Positions 1 to 9,701 of a stretch of 64,000 bases of DNA are shown here, piece after piece (position 1 is the first letter of the stretch; each line of letters begins with the position of its first letter). The translations under genes and the position numbers were made by a program. This DNA is from VMCP01 sp964408945 (GTDB lineage Bacteria > Bacteroidota > Bacteroidia > NS11-12g > UBA955), in assembly GCA_964408945.1 (NCBI GenBank), contig CAYPBJ010000009.1, forward strand, positions 1 to 64,000, given 5' to 3'. The notes under the pieces were generated by a model. The model did not search any database. It was not told the origin of the DNA and saw only the letters and a list, made by a program, of their open reading frames with translations.

Positions 1-524
1 TTACCACCGAATTTTTGGTCGAGGAAACGACTTAGGGTGAAAAGGTAATCGGATAGGCGATTGAGGTATTGAATGATGAAGGGTTGAATTTCTTCGATGT
101 CTGAAAGGTGAACAATGAGGCGTTCGGCTCTGCGACAAACGCAACGGGCAACGTGGCAATGCGCGCCTTGTTGAGTGGCTCCTGGAAGAATGAAGTTTTT
201 GAGTTCAGGAAGGAGGGCAGTCAGGCGATCAATTTCTTCTTCCATAGCGGGAATGCTGCTTTCGTCAAACTTGGGTAGTTCAAACTTGCTGGAAGGAGAG
301 GAAGCCAAGTAGCTGCCTATGGTGAAAAGGTTATTTTGAATGTTGGCCAGGTGATCTTCCTCGGCGGAGCCGGAAATAAAACTGCGAACCAATCCTATTT
401 GACTGTTTAATTCGTCAACAGTGCCGTAACTTTCTACTCTGATGTGGTGTTTTGCAACGCGGTCGCCTCCAATTAGGCCGGTTTTACCGTCATCGCCTTT
501 GCGCGTATAAATTTTAAATGACAT
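1..524 (-). CDS. cob(I)alamin adenosyltransferase, PduO type (3' end outside window)
   Basis: ATP:cob(I)alamin adenosyltransferase transfers the adenosyl group of ATP to reduced cobalamin, giving coenzyme B12. Translating the minus strand from the ATG at 522-524 gives an open frame to the window edge. It starts with the family's N-terminal ATP-binding motif YTRKGDDGKTGL (residues 6-17). Further on come a conserved CRRAER segment and NRLSDYLF near the end, both typical of PduO-type enzymes. About 174 residues are visible and the family is usually 180-200, so only the last few residues are missing. It starts 7 nt after the gpsA stop and is probably the last gene of the kup-to-gpsA transcription unit. 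Confidence 0.9.
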   Translation of the reverse strand, partial: MSFKIYTRKGDDGKTGLIGGDRVAKHHIRVESYGTVDELNSQIGLVRSFISGSAEEDHLANIQNNLFTIGSYLASSPSSKFELPKFDESSIPAMEEEIDRLTALLPELKNFILPGATQQGAHCHVARCVCRRAERLIVHLSDIEEIQPFIIQYLNRLSDYLFTLSRFLDQKFGG

Positions 525-531
525 AGATCTC

Positions 532-1530
532 TTAACTGAGTTGGTTTTCGGCAAGATTTTTGAAAATCTTTTTGGCATTTTTGCCGCCGTAAACTACTTC
601 GTATATAGAATCAACAATGGGCATGCTCATTTTGTTTTCTTTGGCAATCTGAAATACCAAATCAGTAGCGTAATATCCCTCTGCAATCATGCTCATTTCT
701 AATTGGGCTGATTTTACTGAGTAGCCTTTGCCAAGCATGTTTCCGAATGAGCGATTCCGACTAAACTGTGAATAGCAAGTAACCAGAAGGTCTCCCATGT
801 ATGCCGCTTCTTTGACATCGCGATTTTCTTCGTGCAGTTCATACAGGAAATTGCGCATTTCACGGAGCGCAGCAGAAACAAATACGGCTTGAAAATTATC
901 CCCGTAACCGAGTCCGTGAGCAATTCCCGCTCCAATGGCATAAATATTCTTCAAAACCGATGCATATTCAGCTCCAATAAGATCGCGGGTTTGAGTGACA
1001 TTGATGAATTTACATTTGATTAAGTTTGCCACTTTTGAGGTGCGTTCATCATCGAGACCAGAAATGGTTAGGTAACTGAGTTTTTCGAGGGCAACTTCTT
1101 CGGCGTGGCAAGGACCTGAAATTAAGACAATATTCTCTAAAGGAATTTGATGATTTTGTTTCAAATATTGAGCCACAACCTGTTTCGAATTTGGTTCAAT
1201 GCCTTTAATGGCCGTAATGTATGTTTTCTCTGAGGGAAGAGTTACAGTAGAAAGTGCCTGATGCAAAAAAGCGGATGGCACGGCTAAAAGAATGATGTCC
1301 GATTCGTTTACCACAGTTTGTAGGTCAGTGGTGGCATTGAATTTTTCGGGATGAAGTTCAACCGACGATAAATACTTTGGGTTATGGAGGTTCTCTTTGA
1401 TATAGTCAACGCTCTCTTGGGAGCGCATCCACCAATGAATATAGGTTGATGGATGCTCCGTGAGTATTTTAATTAAGGCCGTAGCCCAGCTGCCGTTTCC
1501 AACAACACCAATATTGATTTTCTGATTCAA
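532..1530 (-). CDS. gpsA: NAD(P)-dependent glycerol-3-phosphate dehydrogenase
   Basis: GpsA reduces dihydroxyacetone phosphate to sn-glycerol-3-phosphate, the backbone for phospholipid synthesis, in the cytoplasm. The 332-residue length is normal for the family. The N-terminus has the Rossmann motif GVVGNGSWATAL (residues 8-19). The central block around EYASVLKNIYAIGAGIAHG carries the catalytic lysine, and NRSFGNMLGKG is the conserved C-terminal substrate-binding region. The start lies 2 nt after the bcp stop and the stop lies 7 nt before the cobalamin adenosyltransferase, which suggests co-transcription. Nothing looks truncated. Confidence 0.96.
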   Translation of the reverse strand: MNQKINIGVVGNGSWATALIKILTEHPSTYIHWWMRSQESVDYIKENLHNPKYLSSVELHPEKFNATTDLQTVVNESDIILLAVPSAFLHQALSTVTLPSEKTYITAIKGIEPNSKQVVAQYLKQNHQIPLENIVLISGPCHAEEVALEKLSYLTISGLDDERTSKVANLIKCKFINVTQTRDLIGAEYASVLKNIYAIGAGIAHGLGYGDNFQAVFVSAALREMRNFLYELHEENRDVKEAAYMGDLLVTCYSQFSRNRSFGNMLGKGYSVKSAQLEMSMIAEGYYATDLVFQIAKENKMSMPIVDSIYEVVYGGKNAKKIFKNLAENQLS

Positions 1531-1532
1531 TG

Positions 1533-1982
1533 TTATTTTAAAATTTGTTTGGTATGGGCTTTGGTATCTACCTTTTCGATGATATCGGTGATTATTCCGT
1601 TTTCATCTATGATAAAAGTAGTACGAGCCATGCCCATGTATTTTCTGCCGTACATGCTTTTCTCCACCCAAACACCGTACGCGTTTGCTACGGTTTGCTC
1701 TGTATCGGCCAGAAGATCGAAAGGCAATTCGAATTTGGCAATGAATTTCTGATGTTTTTTGGGTTCATCTGGACTAACGCCTAAGATTACATATCCTGCA
1801 TCCAAAAACCTTTGGTGGTTGTCTCTCAAATCGCAAGCTTCAGCCGTGCAACCAGGGGTGTCGTCTTTGGGATAAAAATACAGCACTACTTTTTTGCCTT
1901 TGAATTGATCTAAGGTGATAGTTTCGCTGTTTTGATTCAATACGCTGAATGCGGGTGCTTGTTTTCCAATTTCTAGTTTCAT
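1533..1982 (-). CDS. bcp: thioredoxin-dependent thiol peroxidase (Bcp/PrxQ)
   Basis: This is a peroxiredoxin of the Bcp/PrxQ class. It reduces hydrogen peroxide and organic hydroperoxides, using thioredoxin as donor. The protein has 149 residues, close to the usual 150-155. The active-site segment DDTPGCTAEAC places the peroxidatic cysteine at residue 45 and the resolving cysteine at residue 50, the atypical 2-Cys spacing of PrxQ. FYPKD before it and MARTTFIID later are further family motifs. The window also encodes thioredoxin reductase (trxB) and part of a thioredoxin, its expected reductant system. It lies 38 nt downstream of the peptidase gene on the same strand. Confidence 0.96.
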   Translation of the reverse strand: MKLEIGKQAPAFSVLNQNSETITLDQFKGKKVVLYFYPKDDTPGCTAEACDLRDNHQRFLDAGYVILGVSPDEPKKHQKFIAKFELPFDLLADTEQTVANAYGVWVEKSMYGRKYMGMARTTFIIDENGIITDIIEKVDTKAHTKQILK

Positions 1983-2020
1983 GTCTAAGTAGGTTTAAAA
2001 GATTAAAACAACAAAGTGGC

Positions 2021-4270
2021 TTATAAGTTCTCCAAAATATATTCAGTGAGCTTTTTGAATAAATGCTTTCGTGCAGCTCCATCACCAATGCCGTGGTTGC
2101 GATTGGGGTAATATTCGCTGTCAAATTCAACATTTGCCTTGATCATCTTGTTCACCATTTCAACGGCATTTTGAAAATGAACGTTGTCGTCAGCAGTGCC
2201 GTGAACAATTAAATAGTTTCCTATTATTTGATCTGCAAAATTCAAGGGGGAATTTTCTTCGTAGCCCGTTGGATTTTCTTGAGGCGTTCTCAAATATCGC
2301 TCGGTGTAAATGTTGTCGTAATATTTCCAATGGGTAACAGGTGCGACGGCTATGGCGGTTTTGAATACATCGGAACTTTTGGTGATACACAAACTGCTCA
2401 TATATCCCCCGAAACTCCACCCCCAAATACCTATGCGATTTGCATCGATATAGGGAAGGTTGCCCAGGTATTTAGCTGCTGCACGTTGGTCTAAATGTTC
2501 AATTTTACCGAGTTGCTGATAGGTGCACTTCTTGAATGCCGCACCCTTATTGCCGGTACCGCGATTATCAACGCAAACAACAATATATCCTTTGGCCGCC
2601 AAATGTTGATACCAAGCGAAGTAACCGTTGCGCGAATTTCGGCAGATGGAGTTTCCAGGGCCGCCATAAACGTACATCAGCAAGGGATATTTTTTGCTAG
2701 GGTCAAAGTTTGCAGGCTTGAGCATCCAATAGTTCAATCCCATTTCAGGGCCAATTCCTTGTTCAAGAGCCGAGTAGGGAATTTCTCCAAAAGTGATGCT
2801 GCCTGGGTTCTTTAGTTGAACGTTTTGCGCATAGGTTTCATCGGATTGTGTGGTTTTGTATTGGTTTGGTCCCAATAAATGAGTCAGGTAAAGGGGATTC
2901 TCACTGAAATTGCTTTCAATGACGTACATCCAATGGCAATGGGGAGATGCAATTACGGATTGATTTCCCGAAAGAGGTGCGCCCATTTTTTCTTTGGGAT
3001 TCAATACGGCGGTTTTGTTGCGGCCATCGGGTGAAATGCTGTAAAGATGGTCTTCAACGGTGGAATATTCGGTAGATGTGTAATAAATCAGGTTTTTTTC
3101 GGGAGAATAACCTACAATTTTATTCACCTGCCAATTCCCTGAAGTTACAGGCCATTCAAAGGTTTTTTTGTTGATGAGATAATCTAGGCGATACATGTGA
3201 TTGTAGCCCGATTTTTCGCTGGTGTAAATCAGTTGAGTTGTTTTGGGTAACAGCATCAACTCGTCTACAATTTCAACATAGGCGGCATCTCGTTCTGATG
3301 CTAATTCGCGTAAATTTTTGGTTTGTGCCTGCCAAAGTAACAGCTCCCAGTGGTTTTGATGGCGGTTCAATCTCTGTATGCTGAGATAATCATCGGTGTG
3401 CAACCATTGGAAACGAGGAATGTAATATCCGCCTGGCTCTGGATTTCTAGGTTCTAGGGGCAGTTTTTCGTTTTTTGCGCTGTTTAGGTCGTAAATAAAT
3501 ACGTCTACTTTTGAATTGTCTTCTCCGGCTTTGGGATATTTCCATTTTTCTTGTTGGGGATATAAACCCGTGAAAATATCCATAGAGAATTCTTTGACTT
3601 GAGATTCGTCAAATCTATAATAGGCAATTTTGCTTCCTGAGGGACTCCAATAAAAGCCTTGACTCATGGAAAATTCTTCTTCATAGACCCAATCTACCGC
3701 GCCGTTGATGATGTGGTTGAATTTGCCGTCAGAAGTAACTTGAATTTCTTTAGGTGTTCCACTGAAATCATAAATGAACAGATTATTGTCTCTGACATAG
3801 GCCACGCGTTGATTGTCGGGAGATAGAGCCGCATTCATGGCTCTTCCGGGTACCTTTATGATTTGTTTTGATTTTAAGTTGATTACCCAAACTTCAGCGG
3901 TGTAGGTGTGTCGGAATAACGGTTTGGTATTGGTTTCAAGAACCATGAATTTATGGTCTGCGGAAAATGTATATCCCCCTTGTGGCACTGACTCACTGAA
4001 CCAATCTGAATGGAACAAGGTCTCTATGGAATCTTGCTTAGTGGCAGGATTGTTGGTGATGATCCACCAAGTTTTTTTGTTAGACTTTTGGGTTATGAGC
4101 AGTTTTCCATCGGCGGTAAACTTAGAAATGGCGGCAGGTTTGGGGGAGATCTTGAACATGTCATCCCATTGAAATTGCGAGGTGGGGATGGCTTTTTTAG
4201 GATCAATACCTTGAGCCCATGAGGCAACGATGAAAGAACTTCCTAATAGGAGGGAAAACAACTTCTTCAT
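2021..4270 (-). CDS. dipeptidyl peptidase IV, family S9B, exported
   Basis: This secreted or periplasmic serine peptidase removes X-Pro or X-Ala dipeptides from peptide N-termini. The 749-residue protein starts with a signal peptide (about residues 1-19, ending near SWAQG). A beta-propeller follows, and it includes the double-glutamate motif DWVYEEEF that binds the free N-terminus of the substrate. The C-terminal alpha/beta-hydrolase domain carries the full triad: Ser619 in GWSFGGY, Asp694 in HGTADDNVHF and His726 in NRNHG, aligned with human DPP4 Ser630/Asp708/His740. It starts 6 nt after kup. The intact triad supports an active enzyme, probably for peptide scavenging. Confidence 0.95.
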   Translation of the reverse strand: MKKLFSLLLGSSFIVASWAQGIDPKKAIPTSQFQWDDMFKISPKPAAISKFTADGKLLITQKSNKKTWWIITNNPATKQDSIETLFHSDWFSESVPQGGYTFSADHKFMVLETNTKPLFRHTYTAEVWVINLKSKQIIKVPGRAMNAALSPDNQRVAYVRDNNLFIYDFSGTPKEIQVTSDGKFNHIINGAVDWVYEEEFSMSQGFYWSPSGSKIAYYRFDESQVKEFSMDIFTGLYPQQEKWKYPKAGEDNSKVDVFIYDLNSAKNEKLPLEPRNPEPGGYYIPRFQWLHTDDYLSIQRLNRHQNHWELLLWQAQTKNLRELASERDAAYVEIVDELMLLPKTTQLIYTSEKSGYNHMYRLDYLINKKTFEWPVTSGNWQVNKIVGYSPEKNLIYYTSTEYSTVEDHLYSISPDGRNKTAVLNPKEKMGAPLSGNQSVIASPHCHWMYVIESNFSENPLYLTHLLGPNQYKTTQSDETYAQNVQLKNPGSITFGEIPYSALEQGIGPEMGLNYWMLKPANFDPSKKYPLLMYVYGGPGNSICRNSRNGYFAWYQHLAAKGYIVVCVDNRGTGNKGAAFKKCTYQQLGKIEHLDQRAAAKYLGNLPYIDANRIGIWGWSFGGYMSSLCITKSSDVFKTAIAVAPVTHWKYYDNIYTERYLRTPQENPTGYEENSPLNFADQIIGNYLIVHGTADDNVHFQNAVEMVNKMIKANVEFDSEYYPNRNHGIGDGAARKHLFKKLTEYILENL

Positions 4271-4276
4271 GTGTAA

Positions 4277-6238
4277 TTATCTTATTCTCTTTAGGTTTAC
4301 ATCTGCTGGTTTTTTGATAACAATAGGAACCATTTCTTTTGTTACCACGCTTTCATCTATACCGAACCACTTTTCTGGGGTTCCTGCAAGATTTTTTAGA
4401 TGTTCATATCCATCCAAAATGAGCATATCGAAGAATGAAGATTCGTTTTCAGCACTGATTTCTTCTTCTACGAGTACAAATCGGAAATCTCCAATTTGAT
4501 TTTGTGCAGAGAATCCGTGATAATGTGGATCAAGATCAATTTCTTTGTTGGCCAAAAGGTCACTTATAACCTTTTTTAAATACAAACTGATTTTAGGTTG
4601 AACCCTGAATCCAAGTCTAAATCGAACTTTATAAAGGTCATTTTTTTCAACCACACAAACACGATATTCCATGGTATAGGGTTCATCAGTTACTTCAATA
4701 TTGACAAACCAATAGAAATCGGCTCTTTTGGGACGTTTTTGCAGTATGCTGTAAAAAATGGGAGACTCGGCTTCATCGTCTGCGGGAGCTTTACTCATAT
4801 AAATAAGGTGAGTAGCAAATTTGGGAAGGGTTGTATCTTGACTCAAGCTACGCAAACGAGCACGGTAGTCGCTCAATTTTTCGGTAACGACCATCTCTTT
4901 TTTAATTTGGCCAGACCTGTATGAAACATACATAATGGCGATTACAATGAGTCCGATGATTACTACTACAAAGCCACCTTCCATAAGTTTGGTCATATTA
5001 GCACTGACAAATGCTAAATCAACTATCATGAACAATCCCATTACAATCCCAGCGATAATTGCATTCCACCCTCTCGTTTGAAGAAAATAATACATCAAAA
5101 TGCTGGTCATTACAAAAGCTAGAGATATGGAGAGTCCATAAGCAGCTTCCATAGCGACAGATTCCTTAAAAATTAATACAATGGCTATACATCCTAGGAG
5201 TAATGCTGTATTGATTGCTGGAATGTAAATTTGACCCTTAACTGTACTCGGGAATTTCACCGTAAATTTTGGCAGGAAATGCAATCGAATGGCTTCCGAA
5301 GCTAGAGTATATGAGCCGGAAATAACGGCTTGAGAAGCAATAATCGCCGCCAAAGTGGCAATTGATATTCCAAAAGGCAAGAACCATTCTGGCATAATTC
5401 CATAAAAGGTTCGAGCCCCTTCCAAAGAAGATCCAACATGATCCATTAACCAAGCACCTTGGCCAAAATAATTGAGTAACAAAGATATTTTCACGAATAT
5501 CCATGAGATCCGGATATTTTGTTTTCCGCAATGGCCCATATCTGAATACAATGCTTCGGCACCGGTAGTACATAAAAATACAGCACTTAACAAAATAAAG
5601 GCGTCTGGACCGGAGGTTAAAAAACGGTAAACCCAAATTGGATTTATTGCTTGAAAGATTTCTGGATGTTTTACAATTTGAATTACACCTAGAGTACCTA
5701 GCATTGTAAACCAGACGGTCATAATGGGCCCGAAGAATCTACCTACCGCATTTGTGCCTGCTCTTTGAAAGAGAAACAAAATGATGATGATAGTTATTAC
5801 AATGGGAACAGTTTCTATTCCGCTAAAATCAACACTATAACCATTACTTGGGTTGATAGATCTTAAACCCTCAATTGCAGATGATACTGAAATAGGCGGA
5901 GTTATGATGCTGTCCGCAAACATCATGGCACCTCCAATCATAGTTCCAATTACCAAATAGGGAAATCGTCGTCTTAATAAGCTGTAAAGAGAAAAGATAC
6001 CCCCTTCACCCTTATTGTCAGCCTGTAAAACCATGATTACATATTTTAGGGTAGTTTGAATGGTCAGCGTCCAAAATACGGCACTGATGCCACCAAAAAC
6101 GAGAGTTTTACTTACAGGTGCCTCGCCCATGATAGCGTTCATCACATAGAGGGGAGAGGTTCCAATGTCGCCGTAAATAATTCCTAAAGAAATCAGCAGA
6201 CCGGCTGCCGAAAATTTGTCGATGCGGGTATGTCCCAT
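4277..6238 (-). CDS. kup: Kup-family low-affinity potassium transporter
   Basis: Kup proteins are proton-coupled potassium importers of the inner membrane. The 653-residue protein begins with the family signature GIIYGDIGTSPLYV (about residues 19-32). About twelve hydrophobic segments follow through residue ~450, then a hydrophilic cytoplasmic C-terminal domain of ~190 residues ending in basic residues. The length matches the family (about 620-660). It is the first gene of the minus-strand run and diverges from glnN across 275 nt. I found no clear TAnnTTTG box for it on the minus strand in that gap. Confidence 0.95.
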   Translation of the reverse strand: MGHTRIDKFSAAGLLISLGIIYGDIGTSPLYVMNAIMGEAPVSKTLVFGGISAVFWTLTIQTTLKYVIMVLQADNKGEGGIFSLYSLLRRRFPYLVIGTMIGGAMMFADSIITPPISVSSAIEGLRSINPSNGYSVDFSGIETVPIVITIIIILFLFQRAGTNAVGRFFGPIMTVWFTMLGTLGVIQIVKHPEIFQAINPIWVYRFLTSGPDAFILLSAVFLCTTGAEALYSDMGHCGKQNIRISWIFVKISLLLNYFGQGAWLMDHVGSSLEGARTFYGIMPEWFLPFGISIATLAAIIASQAVISGSYTLASEAIRLHFLPKFTVKFPSTVKGQIYIPAINTALLLGCIAIVLIFKESVAMEAAYGLSISLAFVMTSILMYYFLQTRGWNAIIAGIVMGLFMIVDLAFVSANMTKLMEGGFVVVIIGLIVIAIMYVSYRSGQIKKEMVVTEKLSDYRARLRSLSQDTTLPKFATHLIYMSKAPADDEAESPIFYSILQKRPKRADFYWFVNIEVTDEPYTMEYRVCVVEKNDLYKVRFRLGFRVQPKISLYLKKVISDLLANKEIDLDPHYHGFSAQNQIGDFRFVLVEEEISAENESSFFDMLILDGYEHLKNLAGTPEKWFGIDESVVTKEMVPIVIKKPADVNLKRIR

Positions 6239-6513
6239 GTTTTTAAAAAGTGGGACGAATTTAAAGTCTTAATTTCAAATCAAAACAGAAAGTTGAAAAA
6301 TCACTCATTAAATGTTGATAGATGTGGATATACTAACAGGCTCATGACAAATCAATTGTAAAACCCTTTGAAATAAAGGGATTTAATTGATAAGTGTCTG
6401 TTTTACACTTGTTGAAATAATGATTATATTTGTTTTAGAAAAAAAATGGATGGGTTGCTCAGCCCTGCGTACCTTTGCAACAAGAATTATTACTGAAACA
6501 ATTTCAATCAAAA
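6239..6513. other. 275-nt divergent intergenic region, kup / glnN
   Basis: This AT-rich spacer holds the promoter region of the divergent genes kup and glnN. The only element I can name is the glnN -7 box at 6470-6477. No RNA gene, hairpin or repeat was recognised here. Confidence 0.5.
6470..6477 (+). promoter_or_regulatory. -7 promoter box of glnN (TACCTTTG)
   Basis: The box matches the Bacteroidota -7 consensus TAnnTTTG. A TTG -33 element at the right distance is not evident. A transcript starting 4-8 nt after the box would exclude an upstream in-frame start at 6475, which favours the ATG at 6514. Confidence 0.6.
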
Positions 6514-8646
6514 ATGTCAAAAAAAGATAAACACCACCGCGGTATCTCCTCCTACTTCGGAGAGATGGTTTTTGGTCCTGAAGCACAATCTGGTTATTTG
6601 TCGAAGTCGGCTATCCAAGAGATTCACAAAGCAGTAAATGACGGACACGCCATTGATAGGAGCAAAGCCGATGAGGTTGCAAATGGAATGAAAGAATGGG
6701 CATTAGAACACGGTGCCACCCATTACACGCATTGGTTTCAGCCTTTGAGAGGTACAACTGCAGAAAAGCACGACAGCTTTTTTGAGCCTACCGGAATTGA
6801 CACCGGTATTGAAGTTTTCAGCGGAAAAGCATTGGCTCAACAAGAGCCCGATGCAAGTTCTTTCCCTAGTGGTGGTATCAGAAATACCTTCGAAGCCCGC
6901 GGCTATACAGCTTGGGATCCTAGCTCGCCAGCATTTCTTTTAGAAAAAGGCGGTGTGCGTACTTTGTGTATTCCTACCATTTTCGTTTCCTACACGGGCG
7001 AAGCTCTAGATTACAAAGCGCCTTTGTTGAAGACATTAGCGGTGGTGAGAAAAGCCGCTACTGATGTTTGTAAATATTTTGATGAAAAAGTAACTGATTG
7101 TTCCGTTTCTTTAGGCGTAGAACAAGAGTATTTCTTGGTTCGCGAAGATTTATACCACCAACGTCCTGATTTGATGTATGCTGGCAGAACTTTGATTGGA
7201 CATGCACCCGCTAAAGGTCAGCAGATGGAAGACCATTACTTTGGAGCTATTCCAACCAAGGTGCAGGCGTTTATGAGCGATTTCGAACAAAAAGCACATA
7301 AATTGGGTATTCCTTTGAGAACCAGACACAACGAAGTAGCTCCTGGCCAGTTTGAGTGCGCTCCTCAGTTTGAATCATTGAACCTGGCGGTTGATCACAA
7401 TACCTTGTTGATGGATATCATGGAAGCATGTGCAACTGATCATGGTTTTAGAGTTTTGTTGCACGAAAAACCTTACAAAGGCATAAATGGCTCAGGTAAG
7501 CACAACAACTGGAGTTTGGTTACTAACACTGGTGTGAATTTATTGTCCCCAGGAAGCAGTCCCCAGGAAAATCTTCAATTCCTGACCTTTTTTATTAACG
7601 TAATTAAAGCGGTATATGATCATGCTGATTTGTTGCGTGCAAGCATTGCAACTGCGGCAAATGATCATAGATTGGGCGCCAATGAAGCACCTCCAGCAAT
7701 CATGAGTGTATTCATTGGAGATACCTTACAGCATGTTTTAGAGGACTTCGAGAATCAAACATCCACCGGGAAAAAAGGATCCAAAACAAGCATCAATATT
7801 CCAAACATTCCTGAGATTTTGTTGGATAATACTGACCGAAACAGAACTTCTCCTTTCGCATTTACAGGAAATAAGTTTGAGTTCAGAGCGGTTGGTAGCA
7901 GTGACAATTGCGCCTCTCCAATGGTAGTATTGAATACTATTGTAGCTAATCAATTGATGGAATTCAAAGGAAAAGTAGATGCTTTAATTGCCAAAGGAAA
8001 AGAAAAAGAAACGGCTCTTCGTGAGGTACTGAGAAAAGATTTAACCTCTTGTAAGAAAGTGATTTTTGGCGGAAACGGCTACAGCGATGAATGGGTAGTA
8101 GAGGCTAAAAAACGCGGTTTGAAGAATACTAGGCACTCGGCTGAAGCTCTTGCTGCTTACATGTCTAAGTCTAGCGTTGAATTATTCACCAATTTGGGTA
8201 TTTTCTCACACAAGGAGCTAGAAGCAAGAACGGAAATTAGATACGAGTCTTTCTGTTTGACTATCGAGTTAGAGTCAAAAGTGTTGACAGAAATGATTCA
8301 AAATATGGTCATCCCTTCTGCTATCAGGTACCAAAGCAGAATTGCAGATAACGTAAGTAAGTTATTGAGCATTGGTTTAACCAAAGATCAAGTTTCAGCT
8401 CAAATTGATTTGTTGACGCAATTGAGTGCTTTGATCAATAGTGGACAAGCCTTGAATAACAAGCTTTCATCTGAAGTAGATAAAGCTATGGAGAAAGAGC
8501 ATGCAAAAGATAGAGCATTGGCATTGAATTCTAAAGTAAAGCCCTTGTTTGAAGAGATTCGCGCGGTGAGCGATGAAATTGAACGCTTGTGTGATGACTC
8601 AGATTGGGCACTTCCTAAATACCGTGAGTTAATCACTTTGAACTAA
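6514..8646 (+). CDS. glnN: glutamine synthetase type III
   Basis: GSIII joins ammonia to glutamate using ATP and is the main ammonium-assimilating enzyme in many Bacteroidota. From the ATG at 6514 the protein has 710 residues, in the range of GSIII (about 700-730) and far longer than GSI. Family signatures include SFPSGGIRNTFEARGYTAWD in the N-terminal part, then the catalytic-core stretches GVEQEYFL, RHNEVAPGQFE and NGSGKHNNWS. Thirteen more codons are open upstream (to 6475), but they overlap the -7 box at 6470-6477, so the shorter start MSKKDKHHRG is preferred. A hairpin terminator follows 23 nt after the stop, suggesting a one-gene transcript. Confidence 0.96.
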   Translation: MSKKDKHHRGISSYFGEMVFGPEAQSGYLSKSAIQEIHKAVNDGHAIDRSKADEVANGMKEWALEHGATHYTHWFQPLRGTTAEKHDSFFEPTGIDTGIEVFSGKALAQQEPDASSFPSGGIRNTFEARGYTAWDPSSPAFLLEKGGVRTLCIPTIFVSYTGEALDYKAPLLKTLAVVRKAATDVCKYFDEKVTDCSVSLGVEQEYFLVREDLYHQRPDLMYAGRTLIGHAPAKGQQMEDHYFGAIPTKVQAFMSDFEQKAHKLGIPLRTRHNEVAPGQFECAPQFESLNLAVDHNTLLMDIMEACATDHGFRVLLHEKPYKGINGSGKHNNWSLVTNTGVNLLSPGSSPQENLQFLTFFINVIKAVYDHADLLRASIATAANDHRLGANEAPPAIMSVFIGDTLQHVLEDFENQTSTGKKGSKTSINIPNIPEILLDNTDRNRTSPFAFTGNKFEFRAVGSSDNCASPMVVLNTIVANQLMEFKGKVDALIAKGKEKETALREVLRKDLTSCKKVIFGGNGYSDEWVVEAKKRGLKNTRHSAEALAAYMSKSSVELFTNLGIFSHKELEARTEIRYESFCLTIELESKVLTEMIQNMVIPSAIRYQSRIADNVSKLLSIGLTKDQVSAQIDLLTQLSALINSGQALNNKLSSEVDKAMEKEHAKDRALALNSKVKPLFEEIRAVSDEIERLCDDSDWALPKYRELITLN

Positions 8647-8669
8647 AAAATTATAATTTTCGAAGAAAG

Positions 8670-8698
8670 AAGGTGCGTTTTATCACGCACCTTTTTCA
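8670..8698 (+). terminator. intrinsic terminator of glnN
   Basis: An 8-bp perfect stem (AAGGTGCG at 8670-8677 paired with CGCACCTT at 8686-8693) encloses an 8-nt loop, and a T-run follows. It starts 23 nt after the glnN stop. Confidence 0.85.
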
Positions 8699-8708
8699 TC
8701 TTCAATGG

Positions 8709-8716
8709 TACCTTTG
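8709..8716 (+). promoter_or_regulatory. -7 promoter box of trxB (TACCTTTG)
   Basis: This TAnnTTTG-type box lies just after the glnN terminator and 16 nt before the trxB ATG at 8733. It rules out the longer reading frame that begins at 8673 inside the terminator. Confidence 0.65.
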
Positions 8717-8732
8717 CATTAAATTTAAGATT

Positions 8733-9680
8733 ATGTCTGAAAACGTAGAAAAAATAGAATGTTTGATTATTGGCAGTGGACCTGCGGGTTACACAGCAGC
8801 CATTTACGCGGCTCGCGCCGATATGAAACCCGTAGTTTATGAAGGATTGCAACCCGGTGGGCAATTGACCATTACTACAGATGTTGAAAATTACCCTGGC
8901 TTCCCACACGGGATTATGGGTCCTGAAATGATGGAAAATTTCAAACAACAAGCAGTTCGTTTGGGCGCTGATGTTCGTTTTGGAATGGTTACCTCAGTAG
9001 AATTTACTCCTGGTGGTCCTCAAAAAGTAGTTGTAGACGGCACCCACCATATTGAAGCAGAAGCGGTGATCATTTCTACTGGTGCTTCGGCTAAATGGTT
9101 GGGAATTCCTTCAGAACAGAGGTTGAATGGAAGTGGTGTAAGTGCTTGTGCAGTGTGCGATGGATTTTTCTACCGCGGACAAGATGTAGCCATTGTTGGA
9201 GCTGGAGATACCGCCTGTGAAGAAGCAAGTTACCTTGCAAAAATTTGCAGTAAGGTGTATATGTTGGTGCGTAAGAGTGAGTTCCGTGCATCCAAAGCCA
9301 TGCAGCATCGGGTTATGAACACTCCCAATATTGAAGTGTTGTTCAATTCAGAGACCGATGAAATTTTGGGTGAATCAGCCGTTGAAGCAGTTCGTGTGAA
9401 GAATAATGTGACCAGTGAATTGAGAGAAATTCCCATCAAAGGATTTTTTGTAGCTATTGGACATACGCCCAATACCGATATTTTCAAGCCATACATTGAA
9501 ATGGATGAGCAAGGATACATTATTACAGAGAAAGGTAGCTCGCGTACAAATGTGGAAGGCGTTTTCTGTTCGGGTGATGCTCAAGATAAAATTTACAGAC
9601 AGGCAGTAACCGCAGCAGGTAGCGGATGTATGGCAGCCTTAGATGCAGAGCGTTGGTTGTCTGAAAAGCATTCACATTGA
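8733..9680 (+). CDS. trxB: thioredoxin-disulfide reductase
   Basis: This NADPH-dependent flavoenzyme reduces thioredoxin. The 315-residue protein starts MSENVEKIE and has the FAD-binding motif GSGPAGY (residues 14-20). The redox-active pair Cys139/Cys142 sits in SACAVCDG, the NADPH-binding motif in VGAGDTACEEA, and the C-terminal FAD motif in GVFCSGDAQD. The frame is open 20 codons further upstream, but that part overlaps the glnN terminator and the -7 box, so the ATG at 8733 is chosen. Thioredoxin (right window edge) and Bcp are its likely partners. Confidence 0.96.
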   Translation: MSENVEKIECLIIGSGPAGYTAAIYAARADMKPVVYEGLQPGGQLTITTDVENYPGFPHGIMGPEMMENFKQQAVRLGADVRFGMVTSVEFTPGGPQKVVVDGTHHIEAEAVIISTGASAKWLGIPSEQRLNGSGVSACAVCDGFFYRGQDVAIVGAGDTACEEASYLAKICSKVYMLVRKSEFRASKAMQHRVMNTPNIEVLFNSETDEILGESAVEAVRVKNNVTSELREIPIKGFFVAIGHTPNTDIFKPYIEMDEQGYIITEKGSSRTNVEGVFCSGDAQDKIYRQAVTAAGSGCMAALDAERWLSEKHSH

Positions 9681-9689
9681 TAAATTAGT

Positions 9690-9697
9690 TATTTTTG
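9690..9697 (+). promoter_or_regulatory. -7 promoter box (TATTTTTG) next to a start codon
   Basis: This perfect TAnnTTTG box ends only 4 nt before the ATG at 9702. The transcript would be leaderless, or translation would begin at the in-frame ATG at 9717. Confidence 0.5.
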
Positions 9698-9701
9698 ACC
9701 C

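Noticed and set aside
5238..5636. 132-codon open frame within kup in another frame
   Set aside because: kup is intact in its own frame and this product matches no family.
6475..6513. Upstream extension of glnN
   Set aside because: It overlaps the -7 promoter box, and the family start fits the ATG at 6514.
6239..6513. tRNA or small RNA in the kup/glnN spacer
   Set aside because: No cloverleaf pattern, GTTC-type T-loop or convincing hairpin was found by eye.
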